From Streptomyces parvus (GTDB lineage: Bacteria > Actinomycetota > Actinomycetes > Streptomycetales > Streptomycetaceae): 64,000 nucleotides of DNA. Of this stretch, positions 25,446 through 33,940 are shown piece after piece. A program made the translations under genes and the position numbers. The stretch's first letter is position 1. Every line of letters begins with the position of its first letter. The DNA lies in contig NZ_CP135078.1 in NCBI RefSeq assembly GCF_032121415.1, forward strand, positions 1 to 64,000. The letters are read 5' to 3'. A model generated the notes under the pieces. The model did no database searches and was not told where the DNA came from. It saw only the letters and a list, made by a program, of their open reading frames with translations.

Positions 25446-25635
25446 GGGAGACCGATTCCCGGCCACTCCCGGAGGGTGTGAGCACAAGGGCCGGGCGCAT
25501 CCGCCCTGCACGACCGGCGACGGAGCAGCCCCGCTCAGGTGGTCGCTGTGCAACTAGACGCACTGGCGGGTTGGCTTGATCTATGTGGGTACGATCATCG
25601 CTACACGCCCCCCACGTTGAGAGCCGAGGACTTAC

Positions 25636-26211
25636 ATGTCTGGAAACCTTCCCGCTCAGAGTGTCACGGCCGACTATGCGCAGCGGGTCGCTGATGACCT
25701 GGCGGCGAACCGCGGCGAGCAGGAGCGCGTGCGTACCGAACTGGCGCGGTTGCAGGATGAGCTGGTCCGTCTGGAGGAGAGTGAGCAGGTCCTGACGAAG
25801 ATGCAGGAAGTGCTCGGCGGTACGCCCAAGCAGGCAACGAAGCAGCGCAAGGGCGGCAAGGGGGCCGCGGTTCCTGCGGCGCGGGGCTCCGACCGTAAGA
25901 AGACAGCAGGGAAGGCGGCTGCAAGCGCCGGGCGCAAGGCTTCCAAGAAGACTGTGTCGCCCAAGAAGGCGGGGGAGCCGACGTGGCTGGAGCTGACTAC
26001 TGCTTACCTGGGAGGGCAGAGCGAGCCCCGGTCGGCGGCAGAAGTAGCGGCCTCGCTCACTGAGGCGCACCCTGAGCGCACGGTCCAGGTGACGGTGGTG
26101 CGCAACTCTCTGGAACAGGGGGTCGCCCAAGGGCGGCTTGAGCGTTCCAAGCAGGGACGTTCGGTCTTTTACAGCCCCACCGCCCCTGCCTCAGTCCCGT
26201 CCGGCTCCTAG
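25636..26211 (+). CDS. Coiled-coil, Lys-rich protein with C-terminal winged-helix-like domain
   Basis: This protein has 191 residues. Residues about 15-65 form a coiled coil (RVRTELARLQDELVRLEESE). Residues about 70-115 are Lys/Ala-rich (KQRKGGKGAAVPAARGSDRK) like histone-type tails. The C-terminal 70 residues (SEPRSAAEVAASLTEAHPER, VTVVRNSLEQGVAQGRLERS) look like a winged-helix DNA-binding domain. Similar three-part proteins are widespread in Streptomyces without a firm function. A nucleoid-binding or regulatory role is inference. The preceding 75 bases are moderately AT-rich and include TACGAT about 45 bases upstream of the start, a possible -10. Confidence 0.65.
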   Translation: MSGNLPAQSVTADYAQRVADDLAANRGEQERVRTELARLQDELVRLEESEQVLTKMQEVLGGTPKQATKQRKGGKGAAVPAARGSDRKKTAGKAAASAGRKASKKTVSPKKAGEPTWLELTTAYLGGQSEPRSAAEVAASLTEAHPERTVQVTVVRNSLEQGVAQGRLERSKQGRSVFYSPTAPASVPSGS

Positions 26212-26341
26212 CCAGTGCCGGTGGCTTCAGACGGGTAGTGGGCACACCTGTTCATACATCGAGAAGCCTGGACCGACTGCTGTGGCTGCTTCTCCCTCCA
26301 GCCCGCAGGATGATGTCCGGGGCCTAACAGCTGGGATTTAA

Positions 26342-26573
26342 AAGTCATCTCATTTGGGTGACTCGGTAGAGTGTTGGTCGCGGTGCGCGATCGACTCGGT
26401 GAAGATGCGGGCCCTGAAGAGGGGGGCCCGACCGCCGAACGCACCATGGCCTTGCTCGTCGGCTGCCGCCGCCTCCACCGACGCTACGAACGCAAGGCCG
26501 ACCACCTCCTCGCCTTCACCAGCATCGCCTGCACTCTCATCTGCTACCGCAGACTCGCCAAATGAGATGACTT
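26342..26573 (+). mobile_element. Internally deleted IS5-family element (MITE-like, 232 bp)
   Basis: Perfect 16-bp inverted ends, AAGTCATCTCATTTGG and CCAAATGAGATGACTT, bound a 232-bp segment. Inside, an ORF1 remnant (CAIDSVKMRALKRG-like frame near 26390-26425) is fused to the C-terminal transposase end, VGCRRLHRRYERKADHLL, followed by LICYRRLAK. The middle of the transposase has been deleted. The termini resemble those of the element at 56861-58035, so a related transposase might act on it in trans. Confidence 0.75.
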
Positions 26574-26636
26574 CTTAGTCGCGTGGACCGGATGCGGAAG
26601 GTAGTACGTCTCCCGGTCTCCGCCGGGGAGGGCAAA

Positions 26637-26673
26637 GACCCCGGCTGCTGGTTGGTCGCCTCAGGCCGGGGTC
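26637..26673 (-). terminator. Hairpin downstream of the ALF-repeat gene
   Basis: GACCCCGGC and GCCGGGGTC form a 9-bp perfect stem around a 19-base loop, about 90 bases beyond the stop codon of the minus-strand gene at 26765. Confidence 0.45.
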
Positions 26674-26764
26674 CCTGTCTCTCAGCCCGCCCTCCCTTCG
26701 CCCGGCCGAGCCTCGATGGAGGTCGTCCGGTCAGGCGGGACGCTGTGTCTTGGCGTTGTGCGGG

Positions 26765-27349
26765 TCAGGCGATCTGGTACCTGCCGACTTCCAGGAAGTG
26801 GCGCAGTGCTTCGGGTGTGTTGTCGTCGAGGGCGGCGCCGGCTGCCGCGCGCAGGGCTGGGCTGATCGAGGGGTCGGCGAGGATGCGGGCGATGGCGACG
26901 CGGTCGTCCTCGGCCTGGGCGGTGCGGTAGCCGTTCTCCAGCCAGGCGCGGATCGCGTCGGAGTCGTTGGCGTCCAGGAGGGCGTTGACCTCGGCGATGA
27001 CGCGCCGGCCGCTGTCGGGGTCGCCGAGCAGGCGCGTGATGGCGACATGGTCGTCTTCGGCCTGGGCGGCGCGGTAGCCGCTCTCCAGCCAGGCGCGCAT
27101 CGCTGCCGGGTCGTTGGCGTCGAGGAGGGCGTTGGCCTCGCGTGTCACACGGCGGCCGCTGTCCGGGTCGGCGAGGATCCGGGCTATCGCCACCCGAAGG
27201 TCGTCGGCGTCCGGTTCGTCCGCGGACGAGGACGCGGGCGCCGTCACTGCGGTCGGTGCCGTATCGGCGGCGAAGGACGGGGTGGCGAGCAGCAGCGCCG
27301 GGGCGAGGATGCCTGCGGCGATGACGGGTGCTACGCGGTGCAGTCGCAA
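26765..27349 (-). CDS. Secreted ALF-repeat protein
   Basis: This is a 194-residue protein with a clear signal peptide (MRLHRVAPVIAAGILAPALL, then ATPSFA) and three to four Ala-Leu-Phe-type repeats of about 45 residues. Each carries (R)VAI(A/T)R(I/L)L(A/G)DPDSGRRV, LLDAND and IRAWLE(N/S)GYR. ALF repeats occur in Streptomyces extracellular proteins, often long ones with toxin-like tips; this one is short and has no added domain. It probably mediates extracellular interactions (inference). A hairpin follows. Confidence 0.8.
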   Translation of the reverse strand: MRLHRVAPVIAAGILAPALLLATPSFAADTAPTAVTAPASSSADEPDADDLRVAIARILADPDSGRRVTREANALLDANDPAAMRAWLESGYRAAQAEDDHVAITRLLGDPDSGRRVIAEVNALLDANDSDAIRAWLENGYRTAQAEDDRVAIARILADPSISPALRAAAGAALDDNTPEALRHFLEVGRYQIA

Positions 27350-27554
27350 GGGGAGAACTCCTGTTCAAAGCGTTGGCAGGGGAGTTGAGGGCGCATCAGG
27401 GCGTCCACCTTGGTCATGCTGCCATGCGGGTATGACAGCGGCGGTTGTCCCAACGGCCAGGGCTTCGCGGCTCTGGCTGTGGCCGGGGCTTCGTGTCGTC
27501 GCAGCCTCGCTGTCTGGGGCGCTTCGAGTGAGGCTCGTGGCTGCGGGGGGGGGG

Positions 27555-28663
27555 ATGATCGAGACGAGTCGATTCCTGGGGGTGGTCGTGGTGTGGTCTG
27601 AGCGTGTGGTGGTGCGTGACGGCGTTCGACTTGCCTGTCGGGACTGGGGCGGGCGGGAGCAGCCGGTTGGGCTGTTGCACGGCTTGGCCGGTCATGCGGG
27701 TGAGTGGGAAGCGGTGGCCTCGCGGCTCGGTGGCCGGTATCGGGTCGTCGCGGTCGATCAACGGGGGCACGGCGCGAGCGGGCGTTATCCGCGCGATGTC
27801 TCCAGGGCTGCTTATGTCCGGCCGCATCTCCGGGCGGTGGCGTACCGCCTGCTCGGCTCTCTGACCGAGGCGGACGACGCTGTCCAGGAGACCTGGCTGC
27901 GCCTGGCGGGCTCCGACGACCGCCGGATCGACAACCCCGGGGGCTGGTTGACGACGGTGGTCGGCCGTGTCTGCCTGGACATGCTCCGTGTGCGCAAGCG
28001 GCGCGGCGAGGAGCCCCTGGAGCAGCAGCTGCCCGATCCGGTGATCGGTCGGGAGGACGGTTCCGATCCCGAGCAGGAGGCGCTGCTGGCGGACTCGGTG
28101 GGGCTTGCTCTGCTCATGGTGCTGGAGTCGCTCAGTCCGGCGGAGCGGCTTGCTTTTGTGCTGCACGACATGTTCGGGCTGTCGTTCGAGGAGATCGCAC
28201 CGGTCGTGGCCCGCACGCCCGCGACGGCCAAGAAGCTGGCCAGCCGGGCGCGGCTGCGGGTCCGCGGCACGACGCCGCCCCCGGACCCGGACCGGGCCGA
28301 CCAGCGCCGGGTGGTGGACGCCTTCCTGACCGCAGCCCGCGGCGGCGACTTCGACGCGCTCCTTGCCCTGCTCGATCCCGACGTGGTCCTGCGCGCGGAC
28401 GGCGGCGCTCTCACCGGTGGCCTGCGGACGATCCGGGGCGCTACCGCCGTGGCGGGCCAGCTCCACACCTTCCAGCGGATGTCCACGGCCGCCACCATCC
28501 GCCCGGCTCTCGTCAACGGCGTAGCCGGCCTGGTCAAACCCTCGACGGGCAGCCGCTGTCCGTCATGAGCTTCACCGTCGCCAGCGGCAGGATCGTCGCC
28601 ATCGACATCCTCGCCGATCCCGCGCGCCTGACCGACCTCGACCTCGCGTCCGCCGAGAACTGA
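27555..28663 (+). pseudogene. In-frame chimera of an alpha/beta hydrolase N-terminus and an ECF sigma factor, frameshifted at the 3' end
   Basis: From the ATG at 27555 the first ~80 codons are the start of an alpha/beta hydrolase: VVVRDGVRLACRDWGG, LLHGLAGHAGEW and VVAVDQRGHGASG. At about 27815 the frame passes directly into an ECF sigma factor of the SigJ type lacking its first residues. Region 2 is LRAVAYRLLGSLTEADDAVQ and region 4 is LSPAERLAFVLHDMFGLSFE, followed by a SnoaL-like C-terminal domain (VVDAFLTAARGGDFDALLAL). Near 28540 the frame shifts: it stops at 28568, while SVMSFTVASGRIVAIDILAD continues in another frame to 28663. The hydrolase lacks its nucleophile region, so only sigma activity could survive. 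A deletion fusing two genes is the simplest explanation. Confidence 0.75.
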
Positions 28664-28737
28664 CCTCGCCCCCCCCCGCACGCAACCCCATGGCGTTTCG
28701 CGGGCCCGTCTCAGCACCGGAGGATCACTCCGGATGA

Positions 28738-28757
28738 ATACCCCTGGGGGGTATACC
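28738..28757. promoter_or_regulatory. CsoR-like metal-responsive operator
   Basis: ATACCCCTGGGGGGTATACC is a G-tract/A-T dyad matching the TACCC-N-GGGTA form bound by CsoR/RcnR-family metal sensors. It lies 55-75 bases upstream of the His-rich DUF4396 gene, at promoter distance. No csoR gene is in the window. Confidence 0.6.
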
Positions 28758-28811
28758 ATTGGTGTGGGAACCGGGAACGGACCACACTGGACGGGAATGG
28801 GGATGAAGGTC

Positions 28812-29318
28812 ATGGACCACACCGCTCACGACAGCACCGTGCACGACCACGCCGCGCACGAGGGTCACCGCGGCGGTCACGCCGGTGCATCCTGGAGTAC
28901 GGCGGCGAGGGCGACCCTGCACTGCCTGACCGGGTGCGCCATCGGCGAGATCACCGGTATGGCGATCGGCACCGCCCTGCTGTGGAGCAACGTCCCCACC
29001 ATGGCGCTGGCGATCGGGCTGGCATTCCTCTTCGGCTACTCGTTCACGCTGTTCGCCGTAGCGCGGGCCGGCCTGGACCTCAAGACCGCTATCAAGGTGG
29101 CGCTGGCTGCCGACACCGTCTCCATCGCGGTGATGGAACTGGTCGACAACGCGATCATCGCCCTCACGCCCGGCGCGATGGACGCCCACCTGGACGAGGC
29201 ACTGTTCTGGGGCGCGCTGCTGGGCGGCTTCGCCGTGGCCTTCCTGGTCACTACCCCGCTCAACAAGTGGATGATCGGCCGAGGCAAGGGCCACGCCGTC
29301 GTCCACGCCTACCACTGA
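28812..29318 (+). CDS. DUF4396-family membrane protein with His-rich N-terminus
   Basis: The protein starts with a His-rich stretch (MDHTAHDSTVHDHAAHEGHR) likely to bind metal, followed by four hydrophobic helices: LTGCAIGEITGMAIGTALLW, MALAIGLAFLFGYSFTLF, KVALAADTVSIAVMELVDNA and FWGALLGGFAVAFLVTT. It ends in a short basic tail. This layout fits the DUF4396 family, often found with copper-responsive CsoR sites. The ATG at 28812 is preferred among in-frame starts at 28734, 28797 and 28803 because the first overlaps the operator. Copper or other transition-metal handling is inferred from operator and His tail. Confidence 0.75.
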   Translation: MDHTAHDSTVHDHAAHEGHRGGHAGASWSTAARATLHCLTGCAIGEITGMAIGTALLWSNVPTMALAIGLAFLFGYSFTLFAVARAGLDLKTAIKVALAADTVSIAVMELVDNAIIALTPGAMDAHLDEALFWGALLGGFAVAFLVTTPLNKWMIGRGKGHAVVHAYH

Positions 29319-29334
29319 TCTCATCAGCAGCAGC

Positions 29335-29685
29335 CGAGCGGCCGAAAGCGCCGCGGGGGACGAACGTACGCCGGGGCCAAAGTCTGATCGAGGCGAGGGT
29401 GACGGTGCCGCGGAAGACGCAAGCGCGTCTATCGAACCTCGTGGCCCCGGCGCGAAGTTCTTGAGGGCGTTGATCGTTCGCTCAGTTTCATTCCTCCGCT
29501 TGTAGATCGTCTTGCCGATGCCAGCAGGTCGGCCGCCGTTACTGCCACGGCGTTGGTGGTTGGCCCGCTGGTTCTTCGGCTCGAGGATGGTGTGCTTGAT
29601 CTGGCGTCGGCGCAGGTAGCGGCGGTTGCGGCGGGAGGAGTGCCCCTTAGGCAGGACACGGCGGTGAACGGCCGCTCTCAACGGG
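29335..29685 (-). pseudogene. IS5-family transposase C-terminal remnant
   Basis: The minus strand reads LPKGHSSRRNRRYLRRRQIK, GGRPAGIGKTIYKRRNETER and TINALKNF. The ending continues in another frame with TRFDRRACVFRGTVTLASIR. These are the last third of an IS5-type transposase containing the catalytic Glu helix (NETERTINALK). A frameshift and the absence of the rest show it is dead. Confidence 0.7.
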
Positions 29686-29742
29686 CACTATTTCCGACGG
29701 CAGCCTGGAGCCCTCATCTACTAACTGATCGTTTCAGCATGA

Positions 29743-29771
29743 GATCTCGGTCTGACATCTCGACCGAGATC
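29743..29771. promoter_or_regulatory. 10-bp inverted repeat upstream of the PHP hydrolase gene
   Basis: GATCTCGGTC and GACCGAGATC are separated by nine bases, 72 bases upstream of the GTG start at 29843. It may be an operator or an mRNA hairpin. Confidence 0.3.
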
Positions 29772-29842
29772 CGGCTCAGCGGGGGATGGAACGGGTTACC
29801 CCGGTTGGCACGTTGGCTCGATAGGCCTCTGGGAGGAGAACC

Positions 29843-30832
29843 GTGTCGAGTTTGAGCTTTCCGTCGGCGCGGGCGGTTGGACGCGGGGCGGCCTGGTACC
29901 GCGGGGACTGCCACGTCCACTCCGTCCACTCGGACGGGGAACTCACCCCCGAAGAGTTGGCCGTCCGGGCGAGGGCGGCCAAGCTCGACTTCATCGCGAC
30001 GACAGAGCACAACTCAGCCGCGGCCCCGGGGGTGTGGGGGCATCTGGCCGCCGATGACTTCCTGATCCTTCTCGGCGAAGAGGTGACCACGAAGACCGGG
30101 CACTGGCTCGCGCTCGGCCTCGATCCCGGCGAAGTCGTCGACTGGCACCACCAGGTCAGGGACGGACTGGTGGACAAGTGTCTGGACCAGGTCCAGCGAG
30201 GAGGGGGCCTGTGCGTGGCCGCGCACCCGCATGCGCCCTACCCCTCGGGCGACTTCATGTTCCCCTTCCCTGGCTTCGACGTGGTGGAGGTATGGAACGG
30301 ACTGTGGGCTTCGGACCGGCCCTGGAATGCCGACAACGAGGCCGCCCTGGCCGAATGGGGGCGGAGCCTCGCGGCGGACCTCCAGACGGGCTCGTGGCGC
30401 TCGGCAATGGGCAACAGCGACACCCACCTGGAAGGGCAGATCGGGACCCCTCACACCGTGGTCTTCGCTGAGGAACTGAGCACAGAGGCAGTGCTGGCCG
30501 GGATCAGGGCCGGCCGCAGCTGGATCGCCGAGTCGGCGGACGTGGACGTTTCGTTCACCGCCCATACGGCCGGCCGCGTCGCCGGGGTGGGCGAGCGGCT
30601 CACGACTCATGGTGGGCAGGTGGAAGTACGTGCGGCAGTACGAGGTGTGCCGGCGGGGACCGTCAACTTCCACACCGATCGAGGAAAGGCCCACCGAGCC
30701 CCCCTCCCCGATGCCGGGGCGAGAGCGGTGCAGTGGGACACGACAGCGGAGCAATCAGCATTCGTCCGCATCGAGGTCCGCCATCGCAGCGGGCACGTCG
30801 CCGCACTCACCAATCCGATCATCCTCAACTGA
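29843..30832 (+). CDS. PHP-domain metal-dependent hydrolase (CehA/McbA-like)
   Basis: The 329-residue protein opens with the PHP metal-binding motif GDCHVHSVHSDGELTPEELA (residues 21-40), then DFIATTEHN (49-57). Further His/Asp ligands lie in GLCVAAHPHAPYPSGDF and MGNSDTHLEG. PHP proteins of this class are phosphoesterase-like metallohydrolases. The C-terminal beta-sandwich-like part (VEVRAAVRGVPAGTVNFHTD) is typical of the CehA/McbA group. The GTG start follows GGGAGGAGAACC. It stands alone between transposase remnants, and its substrate is unknown. Confidence 0.8.
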   Translation: MSSLSFPSARAVGRGAAWYRGDCHVHSVHSDGELTPEELAVRARAAKLDFIATTEHNSAAAPGVWGHLAADDFLILLGEEVTTKTGHWLALGLDPGEVVDWHHQVRDGLVDKCLDQVQRGGGLCVAAHPHAPYPSGDFMFPFPGFDVVEVWNGLWASDRPWNADNEAALAEWGRSLAADLQTGSWRSAMGNSDTHLEGQIGTPHTVVFAEELSTEAVLAGIRAGRSWIAESADVDVSFTAHTAGRVAGVGERLTTHGGQVEVRAAVRGVPAGTVNFHTDRGKAHRAPLPDAGARAVQWDTTAEQSAFVRIEVRHRSGHVAALTNPIILN

Positions 30833-30841
30833 CCGCTCGTT

Positions 30842-31099
30842 TCACCGTCCGGTCCGCAGGCGGCGGAGGCACATGAGGCTGCATGCCAGTTCGAGCAGGC
30901 CCTGATGAAGGTCGGCGCGTCTTTCGTAGCGAATCCGCGGTCGTTTGAACTGGTGCAGCCAGGCGAAGGCCCGTTCCACCACCCAACGGACCTTGCCCAG
31001 CCCTGAGCCGTGCGCGACGCCGCGTCGGACGATCATCGGCTTGATGCCGCGCTTCGCCCCGAAGTGGCCGCGCGCATGCCCCAAGGTGGAGGCGTACAA
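30842..31099 (-). pseudogene. IS5-family transposase C-terminal remnant
   Basis: It reads RGHFGAKRGIKPMIVRRGVA, LGKVRWVVERAFAWLHQFKR and RYERRADLHQGLLELACSLM, the terminal catalytic region of an IS5-type transposase. It ends ten bases from the PHP gene stop codon, so the element end lies against that gene. The N-terminal two thirds are missing. Confidence 0.7.
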
Positions 31100-31500
31100 C
31101 GGGGCGCGGGGCGCGGGGCGCGGTGCGCCGTTCCGCCAGCTCCGAGCAGCGGGGAGTGCTGGACCAGGTGAGCGCGGCGGTCGGAAAAGTCCGGCTGCTC
31201 CGACTCCTCACCCTGCTCTAGGTGAACGGGAACGTCGACCTCGCCAAGGTGACGAAGGGCGGCGCCGGGAACCGATCCGCTGTTCCCGGTTACACCTCTA
31301 CCGCTGGGAGGGGTTCGGGTGCATCGTGGTCGTGGTGAGACCGCACCTGCAGGGTGAGGTTCCCTTCTCAGTCCCTGTCCGCGCTCCCGTCGCGGGCGGG
31401 GCCTGCCGCTCCTCCCGGCTCCCCACGGGAGGCTTCGCGGCTGCCCGGAATCAGGGCTGAGGCAGCTCTCCGGGCCGGATGGGCACGATGGTGACGTTGG
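31100..31500. other. No recognisable gene
   Basis: Short frames only. A plus-strand segment near 31150-31222 reads RGVLDQVSAAVGKVRLLRLL before a TAG, possibly the end of a lost gene. Nothing else can be assigned. Confidence 0.3.
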
Positions 31501-31505
31501 TGGCA

Positions 31506-31592
31506 CCGGCAGCTGAGGGCGCTGTGAACCGCATCAAGGAGATCAAGCGACAGCTCTATGGCCGAGCCTGTTTCGAACTACTCCGCAAATGA
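31506..31592 (+). pseudogene. ISL3-family transposase C-terminal scrap
   Basis: The last codons read EGAVNRIKEIKRQLYGRACF then ELLRK and a TGA. This matches the invariant C-terminal helix of ISL3 transposases (EGxVNRIKxLKRQMYGRAxFDLLRxR). No further part of the element is visible. Confidence 0.6.
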
Positions 31593-31671
31593 TCCTGCTC
31601 CAGTGACTTGAGCGCCAACTACCCAAATTCAATACCAAAGCCTCGTCCTCTCAGTTGGTTCGGGGCGCAGA

Positions 31672-32133
31672 TCAGAGGTCTCCTCCCGAGCCTGTGCAGT
31701 CCGCCTCTTCTCCTCCAGGGACCAGGGGATCCATGCCGATCTTGACGAGAAGGAGATACGCCCCGTACGGCATATCGCCGCAGACGACCGAATCAGCCGT
31801 GGGACTCAGCACCCCACCGGCCCCGTCGTCGTCGAACTCGAACGCTGACGGATCCAGACCCAGCCGCTCCGCGAACGGCGCCACAGTGGAGAACATCCAG
31901 TCCCGCACGGTCGCACCGCCAACGGCCGCATTCCCCACCAGAGGGAAGGACACGAGGAGATCAGCCAGAAAACCCTGACGCAAGCCGTCCGGGTGCGCTG
32001 CCTCGAACTGCACTGCCATCGGCTGAAGCTCCGACACCAAAGGCAACCAGGCACGCAACGCCTCATCGGCGGTACTTACCTGCTGCAGATTGAGGTGGAC
32101 GCGCATCACGACGTCGTCCGCAGAGAAACGCAT
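31672..32133 (-). CDS. Hypothetical protein (153 aa)
   Basis: The protein is acidic and soluble, starting MRFSADDVVMRVHLNLQQVS and containing VRDWMFSTVAPFAERLGLDP and FEFDDDGAGGVLSPTADSVV. No signal peptide or membrane segment is visible. I do not recognise the family. Its size, acidity and isolated position among mobile debris are compatible with an orphan immunity-type protein, but nothing shows this directly. Confidence 0.5.
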   Translation of the reverse strand: MRFSADDVVMRVHLNLQQVSTADEALRAWLPLVSELQPMAVQFEAAHPDGLRQGFLADLLVSFPLVGNAAVGGATVRDWMFSTVAPFAERLGLDPSAFEFDDDGAGGVLSPTADSVVCGDMPYGAYLLLVKIGMDPLVPGGEEADCTGSGGDL

Positions 32134-32400
32134 CAGTGGGTCAACTGGCCCTTCGGAGAGATGCTTGCATGAGAGCAGTCCTTCCCCGGATTCCTACATC
32201 CACTTGACAGAGCGCCACGATGGCTTGCCGGGTGTGGTGTTCGTTGTGGTGCTGCCTTGCGCAGCCCACCGTAGATCGGGAGGCCGGCCGGCCGACGTGG
32301 GACGACGCCTCCGCAGTGGCTCTGCTCAGGCCCCACCCCTGGGGTAGAACGGAGGTGAGTAGCCGGCCTTCCATCGATTCCGTCCACGGCTGGGGGCATC

Positions 32401-32448
32401 GCACGGCAAGGGGGGCGCGGCAGTCCTGCCGCGGCCCCCTTGCCGTGC
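32401..32448 (-). terminator. Long GC hairpin after the secreted-protein gene
   Basis: GCACGGCAAGGGGG and CCCCCTTGCCGTGC form the outer stem, extended inward by GCGGCAG/CTGCCGC around a short loop. It lies nine bases beyond the stop codon at 32457 and is a strong intrinsic terminator. Confidence 0.75.
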
Positions 32449-32456
32449 TGCGTGTA

Positions 32457-33344
32457 CTACTCAACGTCGACGAAGTCGCCGGCAGTCGAGACGGCCGGGG
32501 TGGTGGACGTGCCGGCGAAGCTGTAGCGCCAGTAGCCGTCGGCCGAGGCCTTGACGGTGGTCTTCAGAGTGCCGGTGGAGCTTGAGGTGACGGTCTTGAC
32601 CGTCGTGTAGCTCTTGGCACCCTTCTTCTTGAACTGGAGCTTCACGGGCTGGTTGGTGTAGCCCGTGTACGTCTTGGTGTCCCAGTTCGCACGGGTCAGC
32701 TTGCCGGTGGCGGTGAGGGTCTTGCCCTTCTTCACCGGTTCGGGCGAAGCGTTCACGTTCAGCTTGGAGAACCGCTGGACGCGGGTCTTGGCCTGGAAGT
32801 CGTTCCAGACGAAGTCCTCCTTGCTGCCGGTGTCCGCAAGCGCTCCGACGCCGACGTTCCAGGCGCCGGCGAGGCTGCTCGTGTAGAGGTCCTCGGACCG
32901 CGGGTCGACCGTGACCGAGACGGTGCACGTGGAGGTGGTCGGGTCAGCCGAGACCTTGCAGTCGCCGTACTCCTGGATGGGGCCGAGGAAGCCGTCGACC
33001 TCGTCGATGTGGCCGTGCCACAGGTAGGCGTACGCGTCGGCGATGCCGGACGGCGAGGACGCCGTGATCGCGATGGTGAACTTCTGCTTGGACTTCGTGC
33101 CCACCACGATGGTCTTGCCGCCGTTGACGACGACCTTCCTGATGACGGGCACTTCGGCGGCGCGTGCGGCGCGTGCCTCGGCGGCCTGCGCACCGGCCTG
33201 GGCGGGCGCGCCGCCGAAGACCTCGGCGCCGGACGGCACGCTCAGGCCGGTGGCCGGCTTCTCGTCGGCCTGGACGGCCGGTACTGCGAGAGCGGAAAGG
33301 GCCAGGGCGCCGGTGACGGCGGCCACGGTGGCACGTATACGCAT
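32457..33344 (-). CDS. Secreted beta-rich (Ig-like) protein
   Basis: A Sec signal peptide is clear: MRIRATVAAVTGALALSALA, then VPAVQADE. Two beta-rich modules follow. The first contains VVVNGGKTIVVGTKSKQKFT, a Cys pair (YGDCKVSADPTTSTCTVSV) and WNVGVGALADTGSKEDFVWN. The second begins NVNASPEPVKKGKTLTATGK and ends with a Gly/Thr-rich strand pattern of bacterial Ig-like domains. Streptomyces encodes many such abundant extracellular proteins, some labelled calcium-binding. Start 33344 is chosen over 33395 because it begins the signal peptide. Confidence 0.75.
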   Translation of the reverse strand: MRIRATVAAVTGALALSALAVPAVQADEKPATGLSVPSGAEVFGGAPAQAGAQAAEARAARAAEVPVIRKVVVNGGKTIVVGTKSKQKFTIAITASSPSGIADAYAYLWHGHIDEVDGFLGPIQEYGDCKVSADPTTSTCTVSVTVDPRSEDLYTSSLAGAWNVGVGALADTGSKEDFVWNDFQAKTRVQRFSKLNVNASPEPVKKGKTLTATGKLTRANWDTKTYTGYTNQPVKLQFKKKGAKSYTTVKTVTSSSTGTLKTTVKASADGYWRYSFAGTSTTPAVSTAGDFVDVE

Positions 33345-33396
33345 GTGTCCCCAAGGAGAAGAGCCCCCGGGCGTGGTAGCGACGCCGGGGCCCATT

Positions 33397-33427
33397 TGAT
33401 CCGTGAGCCTTTTGGCTCACAGGATCA
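33397..33427. terminator. Bulged hairpin TGATCC...GGATCA
   Basis: GTGAGCC-TTTT-GGCTCAC forms a 7-bp stem extended by TGATCC/GGATCA with a single bulged A. It lies between the secreted-protein gene (start 33344) and the resolvase remnant, upstream of both expressed strands. It may be a terminator for minus-strand read-through or a regulatory hairpin. Confidence 0.5.
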
Positions 33428-33544
33428 GACAGACGAGTCAGGCCAAGGGTTGTAGGAATGGCGGAGCTTTCGTGAAAGTCACTCCGCCCGCCCTAGTCAG
33501 GAGGAGTGCAATCGCGCGTGCAGGTCACTTCGGTCACCCGGCTT

Positions 33545-33925
33545 GCTGTCCTTCATCCAGGACAACGACATCTACCTCGTCCAGCCTCGCGCGTGGATCA
33601 AGGCTCTGGGGCTCTGTCCTTTGCGGCGGCCGGTGGGGATAAGTAGGTCGGGCTGGATGTCCTCGACGGTCTCGCCGTGTGCGTGGTGGCGGAACGTGGT
33701 GTGCAGCATGTCGTCCGTGATGACTGGCGGCCGGCCGCCGTGATTTCCCTTACGGTCTGCGGCGTCGATCCCTTCGAGGGTGGACTCGCGGATGTTCTCC
33801 GCTCTGTCTCCGCCATAGCCGCGAAGAATCCGAACAGCAGGCTTCCCGGCCCGTTGGGGTCGTACGTCCCCTGGAGGGGGCCGACGACCATTTGCCCACT
33901 CCTGCACGCACCTTGGAGGCGGTGC
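33545..33925 (-). pseudogene. Serine recombinase (resolvase) C-terminal remnant
   Basis: In one frame it reads LQGTYDPNGPGSLLFGFFAA then MAETER. In the next it reads ENIRESTLEGIDAADRKGNH, GGRPPVITDDMLHTTF and the HTH-like tail TGRRKGQSP. These are the conserved E-helix and helix-turn-helix of small serine recombinases. The catalytic Ser domain is gone and a frameshift near 33845 splits the rest. Confidence 0.65.
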
Positions 33926-33940
33926 CATGGGTCTACTCGC

